In this document: piece by piece, positions 17,200 through 27,346 of the stretch
Position numbering within the stretch: the stretch's first letter is position 1
Layout of the letters: each line of letters begins with the position of its first letter
Assembly: GCA_013285465.1 (NCBI GenBank)
Contig: CP053449.1
Location: 1,239,540-1,303,539 of the forward strand
From: Pseudomonadota bacterium
GTDB lineage: Bacteria; Pseudomonadota; Alphaproteobacteria; Micavibrionales; CSBR16-224
Reading direction: 5' to 3'
Length of the DNA stretch: 64,000 nt
Translations under genes and position numbers: made by a program
Notes under the pieces: generated by a model
What the model was told of the DNA's origin: nothing
The model's database searches: none
Seen by the model: the letters and a program-made list of their open reading frames with translations, nothing else

Positions 17200-20100
17200 A
17201 TGCGTTTTTGGACCGTTTACATTTTTGCAGTTTTACTCTTTGGCGCGGCGGCCATTTTTAATGCCGCGCCCGCTGTCGCGCAGGGCCTGCCGAAAATGCT
17301 GATTATTAACGGCAATGCAACCTCCTATAAGATCATGCCCTTTATTTATCATGCGGAAGGGGTGGAAGGGCAAGCGCCTGACTTCAAGAAAATATCTGAC
17401 CTTTACCTGCACGGGAATACGCAGGCGCTTAATTTTGAGCGTTTTTTGCATTTCGGTTATGAAGAAAAGCCGTACTGGCTTCTGTTCCGCATCTCCAATC
17501 TTGCGTCAAATAAAAAGAACTGGATACTGGATCTTGGACGGCACAGTAGCGGCGCCTACGGTTTTGCTGACCGCATCATGTTTTTTGCACAGGACGAAAC
17601 CTCCCCTGTCGTGCAGGACGGACGCATTTCTGGTTTCAAAATACAGCATGAGTTGCAGCGCAAAAACGCTGTGCCTGTGACCGTGCTACCGGGGCAACAG
17701 CGTATATTCGCCTTTTATATTGAACCCGCGCCGGGCATCCCGGCTGTGATGACGCCGGTACTCTATGAGGCTGACATTTGGGCCGAAAAGGTTGAAACAA
17801 AGCTTGGGCGGTCTCTGAATTTTGTGCATTTCGGCATTCTGGGATTGATCTTCTGCTTTTTCGGCGTTTTCTATTTTCACCGCAATATCTCATTGCTGAT
17901 TTTCCCGGGCTATCTTGTCAGTAATTATCTGCTGTTTATCTCCACCGACCAGTTGATTTCTTTTGATCATGCGATTGATATCGGGCTGGTGCCGCTGTTC
18001 CATATGTTAACGCTGTGCTGTGCCTTGATGCTGTCTTTGACATGCCTTTTGCGGCGGGATAAGCAAATTCAGCGTGTTTTGTTCAGTCTGGTCGTCTGTT
18101 TTGCCTTGCTCAGCGGGTTGTTCTTTTTCTTTCCCGCCGTGCGCGATTTACTGTTTGGCGGGTTGATGCTGCGCTATATGGGGATTGCCAGCATTCTGCT
18201 GATTATCGGCTTGTCGGTTCTGGCGCGGCTGCGCAGCGGGCAGGGCCATCATTCCGCCTATATTCTGGCATGGCTTATTCTGCTGTTCGGGGCGATATAT
18301 CAGGATATGGCGCTGGCGCGCGCCATTCCCGCGACGCCGCTGAACATGAACGGTTATTGGATTGCTTTTGTGCCGCATCTGCTGCTGCTCTCCTTTGCGG
18401 CCGTGCGCAGCTATTACATTTCCGCCGTCGTGCAGAAACAGCTTGATTACGAGGAAGAGCATGAAAAGAAAATGTATGAGGAGCTGCGCCGTGCCAAAGA
18501 AAGCGCCGATCAGGAGCGTCTGATCAATGTTCTGAGTAAAGAGCGTGAAATGCTGGCCGAGCTGCGGGAGAGGGAAGCGGAACAAAAGCTGGAACTGCAG
18601 CAGGCAAAAGAAACCGCGGATCATGCCAATAATGCCAAATCGGCCTTTCTCGCCATTGTCAGCCATGAAATCCGCACGCCGATGACCGGCATTATGGGGA
18701 TGCTGAAGCTGCTGTTGGACACGCCGCTGGATAAAAAGCAGAAGGAATATGCCGAGACCATCCAGTATTCCGGCGAGACACTGCTGGCGCTGCTGAACGA
18801 TGTTCTCGACTTCTCCAAAATTGAAGAAGGGCGTATGGAAATCGAACGGGTTGATTTCGACCTGCATAAACTGATTAAAAGCGCGGTGATGCTGATGGCC
18901 GGGCGCGCGGATGAGAAAAATATCAAGCTGGAATATAATATCTCCCCGAATGTGTCGCCCGCCTTGCGCGGTGATCCGACCCGCATTCGTCAGGTGCTGT
19001 TGAATCTGATCGGGAATGCCGTCAAATTCACCGAGAAAGGCGGCATTACCGTTACCGTGCGTATGGCGGAGAACTCCATACCCAACAAGCCGCAAGTCTA
19101 TTTTGCCGTGCAGGATACCGGTATCGGTATTTCAAAAGAAGGCAAGAAGAAGCTCTTTACGCCCTTTGTGCAAGCCGATAACAGTATTGCGCGGCGCTTT
19201 GGCGGAACGGGTCTGGGGCTGACCATTTGTAAAAAGCTGGTTGATGCCATGGGCGGTGAAATTCATGTTGATAGTGAGCTGGGCAAAGGTACGGTCTTCC
19301 ATTTCACACTTATTCTGCCGCCCGCACATGACCAAAGCATCGCCGCACCGGAGCGGGAGGAAGAAGATCAGAAGGCCGCCGCCGCACGTCCGCTGAATAT
19401 TATGGTTGTTGATGATAACGCCGTGAACCAGAAGGTCGTGAAAGGGCTGCTGGATAAATACGGGCATAATGTCCGCACTTTCTCGCAGGCACAGAAAGCC
19501 ATTGATGTGCTGACCAATCAGCCCGATATTCATATCGTCTTTATGGATATGCAGATGCCGGAAATGGACGGGGTCACGGCAACGCAGAAAATCCGCGCCA
19601 TGAGTGAGGCGCATATGAAATCCGTGCCGATCATTGCCATGACAGGGAATGTCATGGATGAAGACATCCAGCGCTGTAAAGCGGCGGGTATGAACGGCTA
19701 TCTGGCCAAGCCGATTGACGAAGAGAAAATGAATAAGCTGATCGCCCAGATCGCCCAGAAAGTGTACAGCAATGGTGCACCGAATGTGACACCATCTGCG
19801 CCCGCATCTGCGGCTCCGCCACAAGCGGCCCCCGCACCCAAATCGGCTGAAAAACCTGCGACTGCGCCGCAGCAGGCACAACAGCCGCCTGCTCAAGCTG
19901 CTCCGCAACCCGTGGTAGCGCCGCAAGAACCGCCGAAACCGGCAGAGGCTCCTGCGCCTGCTCAACCGGCTGCACAGCCCGCGCCGGCGGCTCCGGCAGC
20001 AGAAGAAGCCGCACCAAGCGGTGCCGCCCTGCCGGACAAGCCTGACCTTTATGATAAGGCCATGATGGAAAGCCTGCGCAGCGCGTTAGATGCGGGTGAT

Positions 20101-20391
20101 TTTGAATCCATGATGAAAGATCTGTACGACAAATCAGATGAACTGATCGTCAGCCTCAATAAGGCGCTGGCGGATAAAGACGCGAAAGCGCTGTTTGGTT
20201 TCGGTCATGATTTAAAGGGTATGACGGCCAATTTCGGTATGAGCGGGCTGTCTAAAATCGCCGCTGCCATCGAGGCGGGCGGACGCGCCGAAGAGCCGAA
20301 TATGGAAGAGCTGGCCAAGCTGGTCGCACAGCTGGAGCCGCAATATAAAGAGCTGCGCAGCATTCTTGATAAATGGCTGCCGATTGGCTAA
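17200..20391 (+). CDS. Hybrid sensor histidine kinase with 7TM-DISM sensor, receiver and HPt
   Basis: The 1063-residue protein has these parts in order: signal peptide (1-27); extracytoplasmic DISM-type domain (about 30-190); seven membrane helices (about 205-410); coiled coil (about 415-475). Next come HisKA with His489 in [15 protein letters not shown] and a HATPase with [23 protein letters not shown] and [11 protein letters not shown] receiver with Asp738/Asp739 and phosphoacceptor Asp783 ([10 protein letters not shown]) follows, then a Pro/Ala/Gln-rich linker (about 860-945) and an HPt domain with His1003 ([12 protein letters not shown]). All phosphorelay residues are present. The signal and the final response regulator are unknown; no regulator gene adjoins it. 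Confidence 0.93.
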   Translation: MRFWTVYIFAVLLFGAAAIFNAAPAVAQGLPKMLIINGNATSYKIMPFIYHAEGVEGQAPDFKKISDLYLHGNTQALNFERFLHFGYEEKPYWLLFRISNLASNKKNWILDLGRHSSGAYGFADRIMFFAQDETSPVVQDGRISGFKIQHELQRKNAVPVTVLPGQQRIFAFYIEPAPGIPAVMTPVLYEADIWAEKVETKLGRSLNFVHFGILGLIFCFFGVFYFHRNISLLIFPGYLVSNYLLFISTDQLISFDHAIDIGLVPLFHMLTLCCALMLSLTCLLRRDKQIQRVLFSLVVCFALLSGLFFFFPAVRDLLFGGLMLRYMGIASILLIIGLSVLARLRSGQGHHSAYILAWLILLFGAIYQDMALARAIPATPLNMNGYWIAFVPHLLLLSFAAVRSYYISAVVQKQLDYEEEHEKKMYEELRRAKESADQERLINVLSKEREMLAELREREAEQKLELQQAKETADHANNAKSAFLAIVSHEIRTPMTGIMGMLKLLLDTPLDKKQKEYAETIQYSGETLLALLNDVLDFSKIEEGRMEIERVDFDLHKLIKSAVMLMAGRADEKNIKLEYNISPNVSPALRGDPTRIRQVLLNLIGNAVKFTEKGGITVTVRMAENSIPNKPQVYFAVQDTGIGISKEGKKKLFTPFVQADNSIARRFGGTGLGLTICKKLVDAMGGEIHVDSELGKGTVFHFTLILPPAHDQSIAAPEREEEDQKAAAARPLNIMVVDDNAVNQKVVKGLLDKYGHNVRTFSQAQKAIDVLTNQPDIHIVFMDMQMPEMDGVTATQKIRAMSEAHMKSVPIIAMTGNVMDEDIQRCKAAGMNGYLAKPIDEEKMNKLIAQIAQKVYSNGAPNVTPSAPASAAPPQAAPAPKSAEKPATAPQQAQQPPAQAAPQPVVAPQEPPKPAEAPAPAQPAAQPAPAAPAAEEAAPSGAALPDKPDLYDKAMMESLRSALDAGDFESMMKDLYDKSDELIVSLNKALADKDAKALFGFGHDLKGMTANFGMSGLSKIAAAIEAGGRAEEPNMEELAKLVAQLEPQYKELRSILDKWLPIG

Positions 20392-20406
20392 ACCCTGAAG
20401 GGTTTT
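20390..20406 (+). terminator. Weak hairpin after the hybrid kinase
   Basis: AAACCC-TGAA-GGGTTTT overlaps the kinase stop. The stem is only six pairs and the T run is short, so it is doubtful as a terminator between the convergent genes. Confidence 0.3.
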
Positions 20407-20443
20407 CAGCCGCTCAATCTCTTGTAAAAAAAATCTCGTGATA

Positions 20444-22876
20444 TTAATAAAGGCCGCCGGTGCCGGTGCTGATGCTGGAACTTTCATCCTGCGCTTCGAT
20501 CGGCACAAGTTTTTCACCATCAAAAATGACGGGGCGGCTGGACGGCTCGGTGCCGTGCAGGAATGCCTCCCAGATCACATGTTCATCTTCCGCCTCGGCA
20601 CGGGTGCCATCCGCACGGTTGATCTGGACAAGGCGGATACCTTGCGGTACGCGGAACGGTACGGCAGGTTTGTCTTTGAGTGCCGTTTCCATGAATTCCT
20701 TGAAAACCGGAACGGCGACACGCGATCCTGTTTCTTCACGCCCCATCGGACGGGGGGTGTCAAAACCGATATAAACCCCGACGACCAGATCAGGCGTATA
20801 GCCGATAAACCATGTATCCTTGGCTTCATTTGTCGTGCCTGTTTTTCCGGCCATCGGGCGGTTCATGCTTTTCAGGCGGATGGCCGTACCGCGCTGAACC
20901 GTGCCTTCCATGATCGATACGATCTGATAGGCGTGGCGCGGGTCGAGAATCTGTTCGCGGATATCGGGCAGGGCGGGAACATCCTGTGCATTCCAAGGAA
21001 TCAGCGGACCGCAACCTTCACAGGGGCGGGCATCGTTTTTCGCAATCGTGTGGCCTGTTCTGTCCTGAATACGGTCAATGATACTGGGATAAATGCGTTT
21101 GCCGCCGTTCACAAAGCTGGAATAGCCGCGCACCATGCGCAAAAGCGTTGTCTCGCCTGCGCCAAGTGCCATGGACAGGACAGGATCAAGATCATCAATG
21201 ATGCCCAGACGGTGTGACATTTCCGCAATTTTTTCCATACCCAGCTGATGCGCAAGCCGTACCGTCATCAGGTTTCGGGATTTTTCAATCCCGACGCGTA
21301 GCGGGGTCGGGCCGTAAAATTCATGGCTGTAATTGCTGGGGCGCCATTTGCCCAGCCCTGCACCCTGATCCAGTACGAAAGGCGCATCCAGTACCAGCGT
21401 GGCAGGTGTATAGCCTGTTTCCAGCGCCGTTGTGTACACAACAGGTTTGAACGCACTGCCGGGTTGACGCTGCGCCTGTGTGGCGCGGTTGAATTCGCTG
21501 ATTTCATAGCTGAAGCCGCCCACCATTGCCAGCACACGGCCCGTATGCGGGTCAATCGCCACCAAAGCGCCTTGCACTTCGGGAATCTGGCGGTAATGAT
21601 GGATTTTGCCGTCTTTATCATCCGCAGGCTCGGTCAGAATGACATCGCCGGGCTTTAAAACCTGCGTGACGGAAGTGATTTCCGGCCCGCGTGAGAAGCT
21701 GGATAAACGCTCGCGCGCCCAGGTCACATTTTCAAGCGGAATGGTGCCTTTTGTACCGTCACTAAAGCCGATCTGTGCGCGGCTTTTATTGGAATCCAGC
21801 ACGACAGCCAGACGCCAGTCTTCTGCGCCGACGGGCTGCGTGATTTCCATCAATTGCTGTTGCCAGTTTTCCAGCGAAGCCATTTTTGCAATATGCTCGC
21901 GATGGCGGCCATGTCTGCGGTCATAGGCAACAAGGCCGTGCCGCAGTGCTTGTGATGCGGCTTTCTGTAATTCAGGTATCAGGGAGGTATGCACGACCAG
22001 ACCGCCTTTATACAGCGTATCTTCACCATATGTTTCGATCAGGTGGCGGCGGGCTTCCTCGGCAAAGTAAGAGGCGTTGGTATAAATTTCCTCATTTTCC
22101 TGTGCGACGGTTTTCAGCGGTTTTTCCTGCAATGCCGTCAATTCTTCCGGCGGGATATGGCCGTCCTCGCTCATCCGTGACATGACCCAGTTCCGCCGCT
22201 CGAAGGCGGCATCATAATGGCGTGTGGGGTGGTAGTTATTCGGGGCTTTCGGGAGCGTGGCAAGATAGGCCGCTTCCTCGATTGTGACCTTGTCGATGGT
22301 TTTGCCGAAATAATACAGAGCAGCAGCGGCAACGCCGTAAGTGCCGGCGCCCATATAGATTTCATTCAGATAGAGTTCGAGAATCTGTTCTTTGCTAAAG
22401 GCGCGTTCAATCCGGAAGGAGAGGATCATTTCCTTGATTTTGCGTTCATAAGAGACTTCATTGGTCAGCAAAAAGTTTTTGGCAACCTGCTGCGTAATTG
22501 TCGAGGCACCGACGGGGCGGCGCTTGCCGTGATTGCGTATATTGGTGTGAATGGCGCGGGCAATGCCCAGCGCGTCAATACCGGGATGGGTATAAAAATT
22601 CTTGTCCTCGGCAGAGATAAATGCCTGTTTGACATGATCGGGGATTTCGCGCAGCGGCAGAAAAATCCGCTTTTCTTCGGAAAATTCCGCCATTAAACGC
22701 CCGTCGGACGTATGGACGCGCGTGATGATCGGCGGTTCGTAATTGGCCAACTGGTCAAAATCGGGCAGGTCGCCACCGTAATAAAACAGAACCCAGACAA
22801 AAATACCGATGCCGCCGATCAGTGCAATCAGGCCAAGCGAAAAAAGAGCAATTAAACCGCGAAAGAACAGCGACAT
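20444..22876 (-). CDS. mrcA: Bifunctional penicillin-binding protein 1A
   Basis: This class A PBP polymerises glycan strands and crosslinks them in the periplasm. The 810-residue protein has one N-terminal membrane anchor (about 8-33). The GT51 glycosyltransferase has catalytic Glu90 (SAEDKNFYTHPG), GASTITQQVAKN and LELYLNEIYMGAGTYG. The transpeptidase has nucleophile Ser474 in PGSAFKP, an SRN motif in EKSRNLMTVRL, and KTGTTNEAKDTWFIG. The C-terminus is a Ser/Gly-rich tail. Relatives often place it next to amiC and rne; here those are 15 kb away. It is 54 bp downstream of mlaF. Confidence 0.95.
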   Translation of the reverse strand: MSLFFRGLIALFSLGLIALIGGIGIFVWVLFYYGGDLPDFDQLANYEPPIITRVHTSDGRLMAEFSEEKRIFLPLREIPDHVKQAFISAEDKNFYTHPGIDALGIARAIHTNIRNHGKRRPVGASTITQQVAKNFLLTNEVSYERKIKEMILSFRIERAFSKEQILELYLNEIYMGAGTYGVAAAALYYFGKTIDKVTIEEAAYLATLPKAPNNYHPTRHYDAAFERRNWVMSRMSEDGHIPPEELTALQEKPLKTVAQENEEIYTNASYFAEEARRHLIETYGEDTLYKGGLVVHTSLIPELQKAASQALRHGLVAYDRRHGRHREHIAKMASLENWQQQLMEITQPVGAEDWRLAVVLDSNKSRAQIGFSDGTKGTIPLENVTWARERLSSFSRGPEITSVTQVLKPGDVILTEPADDKDGKIHHYRQIPEVQGALVAIDPHTGRVLAMVGGFSYEISEFNRATQAQRQPGSAFKPVVYTTALETGYTPATLVLDAPFVLDQGAGLGKWRPSNYSHEFYGPTPLRVGIEKSRNLMTVRLAHQLGMEKIAEMSHRLGIIDDLDPVLSMALGAGETTLLRMVRGYSSFVNGGKRIYPSIIDRIQDRTGHTIAKNDARPCEGCGPLIPWNAQDVPALPDIREQILDPRHAYQIVSIMEGTVQRGTAIRLKSMNRPMAGKTGTTNEAKDTWFIGYTPDLVVGVYIGFDTPRPMGREETGSRVAVPVFKEFMETALKDKPAVPFRVPQGIRLVQINRADGTRAEAEDEHVIWEAFLHGTEPSSRPVIFDGEKLVPIEAQDESSSISTGTGGLY

Positions 22877-22930
22877 TTTTAAAACCGTTATTTTTATTTT
22901 GTATTCGCCCTACCGGAAGGCGAAGCGTTC

Positions 22931-23695
22931 TTAAACCGCCAGCTGGATCGGCCCTTCGGCGCGGCCGTTGATAAACTGGTCTACATATTCATTGCCGGAA
23001 TGTTCGATATCGTCCGCTGCGCCGCGCCAGATAATGCTGCCCTCATAGATCATGGCGATATCATCGGCAATTTTGCGGGCACTGGCCATATCATGGGTGA
23101 TTGTCAGGGTTGTTGCCCCCAGTTCCTTGGTGGCTTTGACAATCAGCTCATTAATGACATCGGCCATAATCGGATCAAGCCCTGTGGTCGGCTCGTCAAA
23201 AAAGATAATTTCGGGATTGGTCGCAACGGCACGCGCCAGCGAAACGCGTTTCTGCATACCGCCGGATAATTCCGCAGGGAATAGCGGCGCAATGCGCTCC
23301 CCCAGTCCGACGGAGCGCAATTTTTCAATCGCGATGTCATAAGCTTCTTTTTTGGAATATTTGCCGGATTGCAACAGGCCGAAGGCGACATTGTGCCAGA
23401 CGGGCAGACTGTCAAACAACGCGCCGCCCTGAAACAGCATACCGAATTTATTCATCAGATGATCGCGCTTATGCACCGGCATGAAGGTAATGTTCTGGCC
23501 ATCGACACTGATTTCGCCGCGGTCAGGCATAATCAGCCCCAGAATACATTTTAGCAGCACGGATTTACCGGAACCGGAACCGCCGATAATCACAATGGAT
23601 TCACCTTTTTTCACATCCAGCGATGCGCCGCGCAGCACTCGGTTGCTTCCGAATGCTTTATGCACGTTCTTCAATCGCAGTTTGTAATGATCCAT
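22931..23695 (-). CDS. mlaF: Mla ABC transporter ATP-binding protein MlaF
   Basis: MlaF powers the inner-membrane MlaFEDB complex for phospholipid traffic. It has Walker A GGSGSGKS (38-45), a Q-loop in GMLFQGGALFDSLPVWHN, the ABC signature LSGGMQKRVSLARA, Walker B IIFFDEPTTGLDP and a switch His in TITHDMASA. The SGGMQKR and DSLPVWHNV segments are typical of MlaF. It lies 22 bp downstream of mlaE; mlaD is at 1469-1957. Confidence 0.94.
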   Translation of the reverse strand: MDHYKLRLKNVHKAFGSNRVLRGASLDVKKGESIVIIGGSGSGKSVLLKCILGLIMPDRGEISVDGQNITFMPVHKRDHLMNKFGMLFQGGALFDSLPVWHNVAFGLLQSGKYSKKEAYDIAIEKLRSVGLGERIAPLFPAELSGGMQKRVSLARAVATNPEIIFFDEPTTGLDPIMADVINELIVKATKELGATTLTITHDMASARKIADDIAMIYEGSIIWRGAADDIEHSGNEYVDQFINGRAEGPIQLAV

Positions 23696-23717
23696 CTGTC
23701 AGCTTTGCCTTTTATTT

Positions 23718-24503
23718 CTACGAGAAGAACAGTTTTGTCAGTACGAAGTTGAAAATCAAAATCAGGATCGAGGAGGAGACGACCGCATTCGTCGTCGCGC
23801 TACCGACGCCTTGTGCGCCGCGTCCTGAATTAAACCCGTGGTAGCAGCCCATCAGCGTCACAATAAAACCGAAAACCGAGGATTTAATCAGACCGGAGAT
23901 CACATCCATCGATTCAAGATATTCCCATGTATTGCGCAGATAGTTCTCGGGCCCGAAATCCAGAGAATACACCCCGACGACATAGCCGCCGAAAACGCCG
24001 ATCACATCGCCGATCAGCACCAGTGCGGGCAGGGTTAGCACACCTGCGACAAGGCGGGGGGCGATCAGATATTTATAGGGATTGGTGGACAGCGTTGTCA
24101 GCGCATCAATCTGCTCGGTCACGCGCATCGTGCCGATCTCTGCCGCAATCGCCGCACCGACACGGCCTGCCACCATTAATCCGGCCAGAACAGGCGCAAG
24201 CTCCCGCGTCATGGACAGAACCACGACCGTCGCAACAGCGCTTTCCGCATTAAAACGGGAAAATCCGGTATAGCTTTGCAGTGCCAGCACCATCCCCGTA
24301 AACAGGGCGGTCATGCCGACAACAGGCAGGGAATAATAGCCGATTTGTACCAGCTGCCTGAGCCAGAGCCGCAGATAGAACGGTGCGGCAAAGGAATGGT
24401 ATGTTCCCTTACCGGCAAAAGAGGACAGACGCCCGACGGCGCTTAAAAACGCCATTGTCGTTTGTCCGACAGTCCTGAACGGTTTAAAAAGAGTTGCCAG
24501 CAT
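23718..24503 (-). CDS. mlaE: Mla ABC transporter permease MlaE
   Basis: This is the inner-membrane permease of the Mla lipid transport system. The 261-residue protein shows the family pattern: FLSAVGRLSSFAGKGTYHSF, VGMTALFTGMVLALQSY, TRELAPVLAGLMVAGRVGAA, IAAEIGTMRVTEQIDAL and the C-terminal IVTLMGCYHGFNSGRGAQGV, GSATTNAVVSS. Five or so membrane helices are expected. It lies 22 bp upstream of mlaF and about 108 bp downstream of alr. Confidence 0.94.
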   Translation of the reverse strand: MLATLFKPFRTVGQTTMAFLSAVGRLSSFAGKGTYHSFAAPFYLRLWLRQLVQIGYYSLPVVGMTALFTGMVLALQSYTGFSRFNAESAVATVVVLSMTRELAPVLAGLMVAGRVGAAIAAEIGTMRVTEQIDALTTLSTNPYKYLIAPRLVAGVLTLPALVLIGDVIGVFGGYVVGVYSLDFGPENYLRNTWEYLESMDVISGLIKSSVFGFIVTLMGCYHGFNSGRGAQGVGSATTNAVVSSSILILIFNFVLTKLFFS

Positions 24504-24611
24504 ACTGCTTCCCGTATTTTCTTCTGCTTGTTTTGTTTTGGCTCAATAGTTCTTTTTAAGGGGCTTCACTCTGTTTTTCCAGCGTTTTTTTTGAAAAACG
24601 GCAGATAAAAA

Positions 24612-25733
24612 TTATATTTCATTATAGCGGCGCGGCGCAATCTTGCCGAGCCCTGTTAAAATCTCGTAACCGATGGTTCCCGCATCCGCCGCCAGCGCGT
24701 CTGCTGTCTGGTGACGCCCCAAGATTTCAACCCTATCGCCGCACTTGGTTTGCTCTGCTGCGGCGCTGATATCCACCGTGACAAGATCCATGGACACACG
24801 CCCGACAACCGGAGATTTGATCCCGTGGCAATAGACAAAGGCGTTGCCGTCCTGTTCACGGCTGCTGAAGCTGCGCAGATAACCATGCGCATAGCCCAGC
24901 GGAATGGTGGCGAGAATGGTCTCATCCTTTGCGCTGTGCCATGTCGCGCCGTAACCGACGGCATCGCCTTTTTTCAGCGTTTGAATCTGCAGGATCGGCG
25001 CGGTCAGAAAGAGGCAAGGCTGCATTTCCGGCTGGCGGGGGCTGACTTGCAGCCCGTAAAGCGCCGCACCGGGACGCACCAGATCGCAATGGAATTTCGG
25101 ATCATAAAATATGCCTGCGGAATTGGCGAAGCAGCCGGGCAAATCGCGCAACTGCGTTTTGGCGTGATAGAAATTCTGCCACTGCACTTCATTCATCGCG
25201 TGATCGGGGGTGTCGGCGCAGGCCAGATGGCTCATCACATACAGAAAGCGGATGGCGGAAAAACCTGCACGTTGCTGCTGGAACTGCCGGAATTCTTCGG
25301 GCGAAAGGCCAAGACGGTGCATGCCCGTATCCACATGCAGAATTGCAGGCTGCAGACTATCCGTTTCCGCTGCGGCGCTTTGCCACAAATGCACCTCATG
25401 CAGCGTATTAAGAACGGGGATTAAATTATTATGAATATAGGGTTTTAATGCGCTAGATGTCTGTGCGCCGCCAAAGCCGTGCAGCACGGCAACCGGCCAG
25501 TCAGGGAAAGCCTGACGGAATTCCAGCGCCTCATCCAATGTGGCGACAAAAAAGAAGCGGCAGCCTTCCTGATGAAAAGCGCGGCTGCATTCCAGCATGC
25601 CAAGTCCGTAGGCATCATCTTTTACCACGGCGGCGGCGGTTGCTCCTTCGGCCAGATGGCTGCTGATGATGCGGTAATTCGCGGCAACGGCTTTCATATC
25701 TATGTTGAGAGAAAGGGCAGGATTCTCCGTCAT
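24612..25733 (-). CDS. alr: Alanine racemase
   Basis: Alr is a PLP enzyme making D-alanine for peptidoglycan. The start chosen is ATG 25733, with GGAGG five bases upstream; the preceding GTG is too close. The PLP lysine is Lys38 in VVKDDAYGLG, where most members have KADAYG. Other features are LHVDTGMHRLGL, MSHLACADTPDH, NSAGIF, RPGAALYGL and the catalytic Tyr region in GDAVGYGATW. The length of 373 aa is normal. It starts 10 bp after dnaB, with which it is often paired in alphaproteobacteria. Confidence 0.95.
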   Translation of the reverse strand: MTENPALSLNIDMKAVAANYRIISSHLAEGATAAAVVKDDAYGLGMLECSRAFHQEGCRFFFVATLDEALEFRQAFPDWPVAVLHGFGGAQTSSALKPYIHNNLIPVLNTLHEVHLWQSAAAETDSLQPAILHVDTGMHRLGLSPEEFRQFQQQRAGFSAIRFLYVMSHLACADTPDHAMNEVQWQNFYHAKTQLRDLPGCFANSAGIFYDPKFHCDLVRPGAALYGLQVSPRQPEMQPCLFLTAPILQIQTLKKGDAVGYGATWHSAKDETILATIPLGYAHGYLRSFSSREQDGNAFVYCHGIKSPVVGRVSMDLVTVDISAAAEQTKCGDRVEILGRHQTADALAADAGTIGYEILTGLGKIAPRRYNEI

Positions 25734-25742
25734 CACGGCCTC

Positions 25743-27251
25743 CTAGCGGGACGAATCATGGACTGTGTCGAGATCCGAGAAACGGGTATATTGACCTTCA
25801 AAGAACAGCCTGACTGTGCCGATCGGACCATGACGCTGTTTGGCGACGATACATTCGGCAATATTGTGCATTTCCGTGCAGCGCGCCATCCAATCATCGT
25901 GGCGGTCATTGAATTTTTCATCGCTTTCTTCCGGCCGGCGGGCAGGCTGGTCCCGTTCCAGATAATATTCTTCACGGTAAAGGAACATGACGACATCGGC
26001 ATCCTGCTCGATTGAGCCTGATTCGCGCAGATCGGAGAGCTGCGGGCGTTTATTTTCACGCGATTCGACCGCACGGCTTAACTGCGACAGGGCCACAACG
26101 GGCACATGCAGTTCTTTGGCAATCGCTTTCAGCCCGCGGGTGATTTCGGAAACTTCCTGTACGCGGTTGTCTCCGCCGCGCCCGCTGCCGGACAATAACT
26201 GCAGATAATCAATGATAATCAGACCGAGATTTTCCGTCCGTTTCAAACGTCGCGCCCGCGTGCGCACCGCGCTGATGGTCAGGGCAGGGGTGTCGTCAAC
26301 AAAAAGCGGCACGGTCGAGAGCAACCGGCTGGCTTCGATAAATTTCTGGAAATCGCTATCCATCAAATCGCCGCGGCGGATTTTATCCGAGGGTACTTCG
26401 GCAATATCGGCAAGAATACGTGCCGCCAGCTGTTCGGCTGACATCTCAAGCGAGAAAACGGCGGCGACGGCGCCTTCCTGACCATTGGTCTCCAGATAGC
26501 GGCGGGCGGCGTTAAAGGCGATATTCACGCCCATCACGGTTTTCCCCATTGAAGGACGTCCGGCGACAATCAGCAGATCCGAATTGTGTAATCCGCCCAG
26601 CTTGGCATCAATATCGCTCAAACCCGTTGTCACACCGGTGATTTTACCCTGATTTTTATAGGCTTTTTCCGCCGATTTGATCGCCTCGGTCAAAGAGGTG
26701 GAAAATTTCACAAATCCGCCGCGCGCTTCACCTTCCGCTGCCAGATTGAAAAGCTGCTGCTCTGCCTGTTCGATCTGGGTGGAAGCGGGGAGGTCGATAT
26801 TCGGGCTCATCGCCTGATCGGACACTTCTTCGCCAAGCGCAATCAAGGCGCGGCGCAGATGCAGTTCGTAAATCGTGCGGCCGTAATCCCAGACATTGAC
26901 GACATTGACGACGTTCCGCGCCAGTTCCGCCAGATAATCGCCGCCGCCGACATGTTCCAGCTCTTCATCTTTGTGGAAATATTCCTTCAGCGTGACAGGG
27001 CTTGCTTCCTGTCCGCGATCGGTCATTTTGCCAATAACCTCATAAATGCGGCCATGGGCGGGATTGTAGAAATGTTCGGGATGCAGAAAGTCGCTGACTT
27101 TCTCAAGAGCGCTGTTATTAACCAGCAACGCGCCGAGCAATGCCTGCTCGGCCTCCATATTATGCGGCATGACGCGGTAACCGCCACTGGCTTGTTCGCC
27201 TGCGGGCCCCGTATCTCTTTCGCTTTCGATCGGTTGAATCTGTCCTGTCAT
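25743..27251 (-). CDS. dnaB: Replicative DNA helicase DnaB
   Basis: DnaB is the hexameric 5'-3' helicase of the replication fork. The start is ATG 27251 (MTGQIQPIESERD), giving 502 aa. The open frame runs upstream to 27467, but those residues are not DnaB-like and overlap the divergent gene. The N-terminal domain begins MPHNMEAEQALLGALLVNNS. The RecA-like core has Walker A GRPSMGKT, FSLEMSAEQLAARILA, LIIIDYLQLL and KELHVPVVALSQLSRAVESR, with the arginine-finger end SDLRESGSIEQDADVV. No clear ribosome binding site is seen. It leads into alr. Confidence 0.96.
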   Translation of the reverse strand: MTGQIQPIESERDTGPAGEQASGGYRVMPHNMEAEQALLGALLVNNSALEKVSDFLHPEHFYNPAHGRIYEVIGKMTDRGQEASPVTLKEYFHKDEELEHVGGGDYLAELARNVVNVVNVWDYGRTIYELHLRRALIALGEEVSDQAMSPNIDLPASTQIEQAEQQLFNLAAEGEARGGFVKFSTSLTEAIKSAEKAYKNQGKITGVTTGLSDIDAKLGGLHNSDLLIVAGRPSMGKTVMGVNIAFNAARRYLETNGQEGAVAAVFSLEMSAEQLAARILADIAEVPSDKIRRGDLMDSDFQKFIEASRLLSTVPLFVDDTPALTISAVRTRARRLKRTENLGLIIIDYLQLLSGSGRGGDNRVQEVSEITRGLKAIAKELHVPVVALSQLSRAVESRENKRPQLSDLRESGSIEQDADVVMFLYREEYYLERDQPARRPEESDEKFNDRHDDWMARCTEMHNIAECIVAKQRHGPIGTVRLFFEGQYTRFSDLDTVHDSSR

Positions 27252-27346
27252 AGCGAAGGAGAGTAACAAATCTTGGAAACAAACGAAAGAGTTTTGTCCG
27301 CCTTCGCAGTCGTGATAAACTGCTTTTTGAAAGGATTTGAAAACGC

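Noticed and set aside
22906-22925. Inverted repeat CGCC/GGCG between mlaF and mrcA
   Set aside because: The stem is short and no T run follows on the minus strand, so I do not call a terminator.
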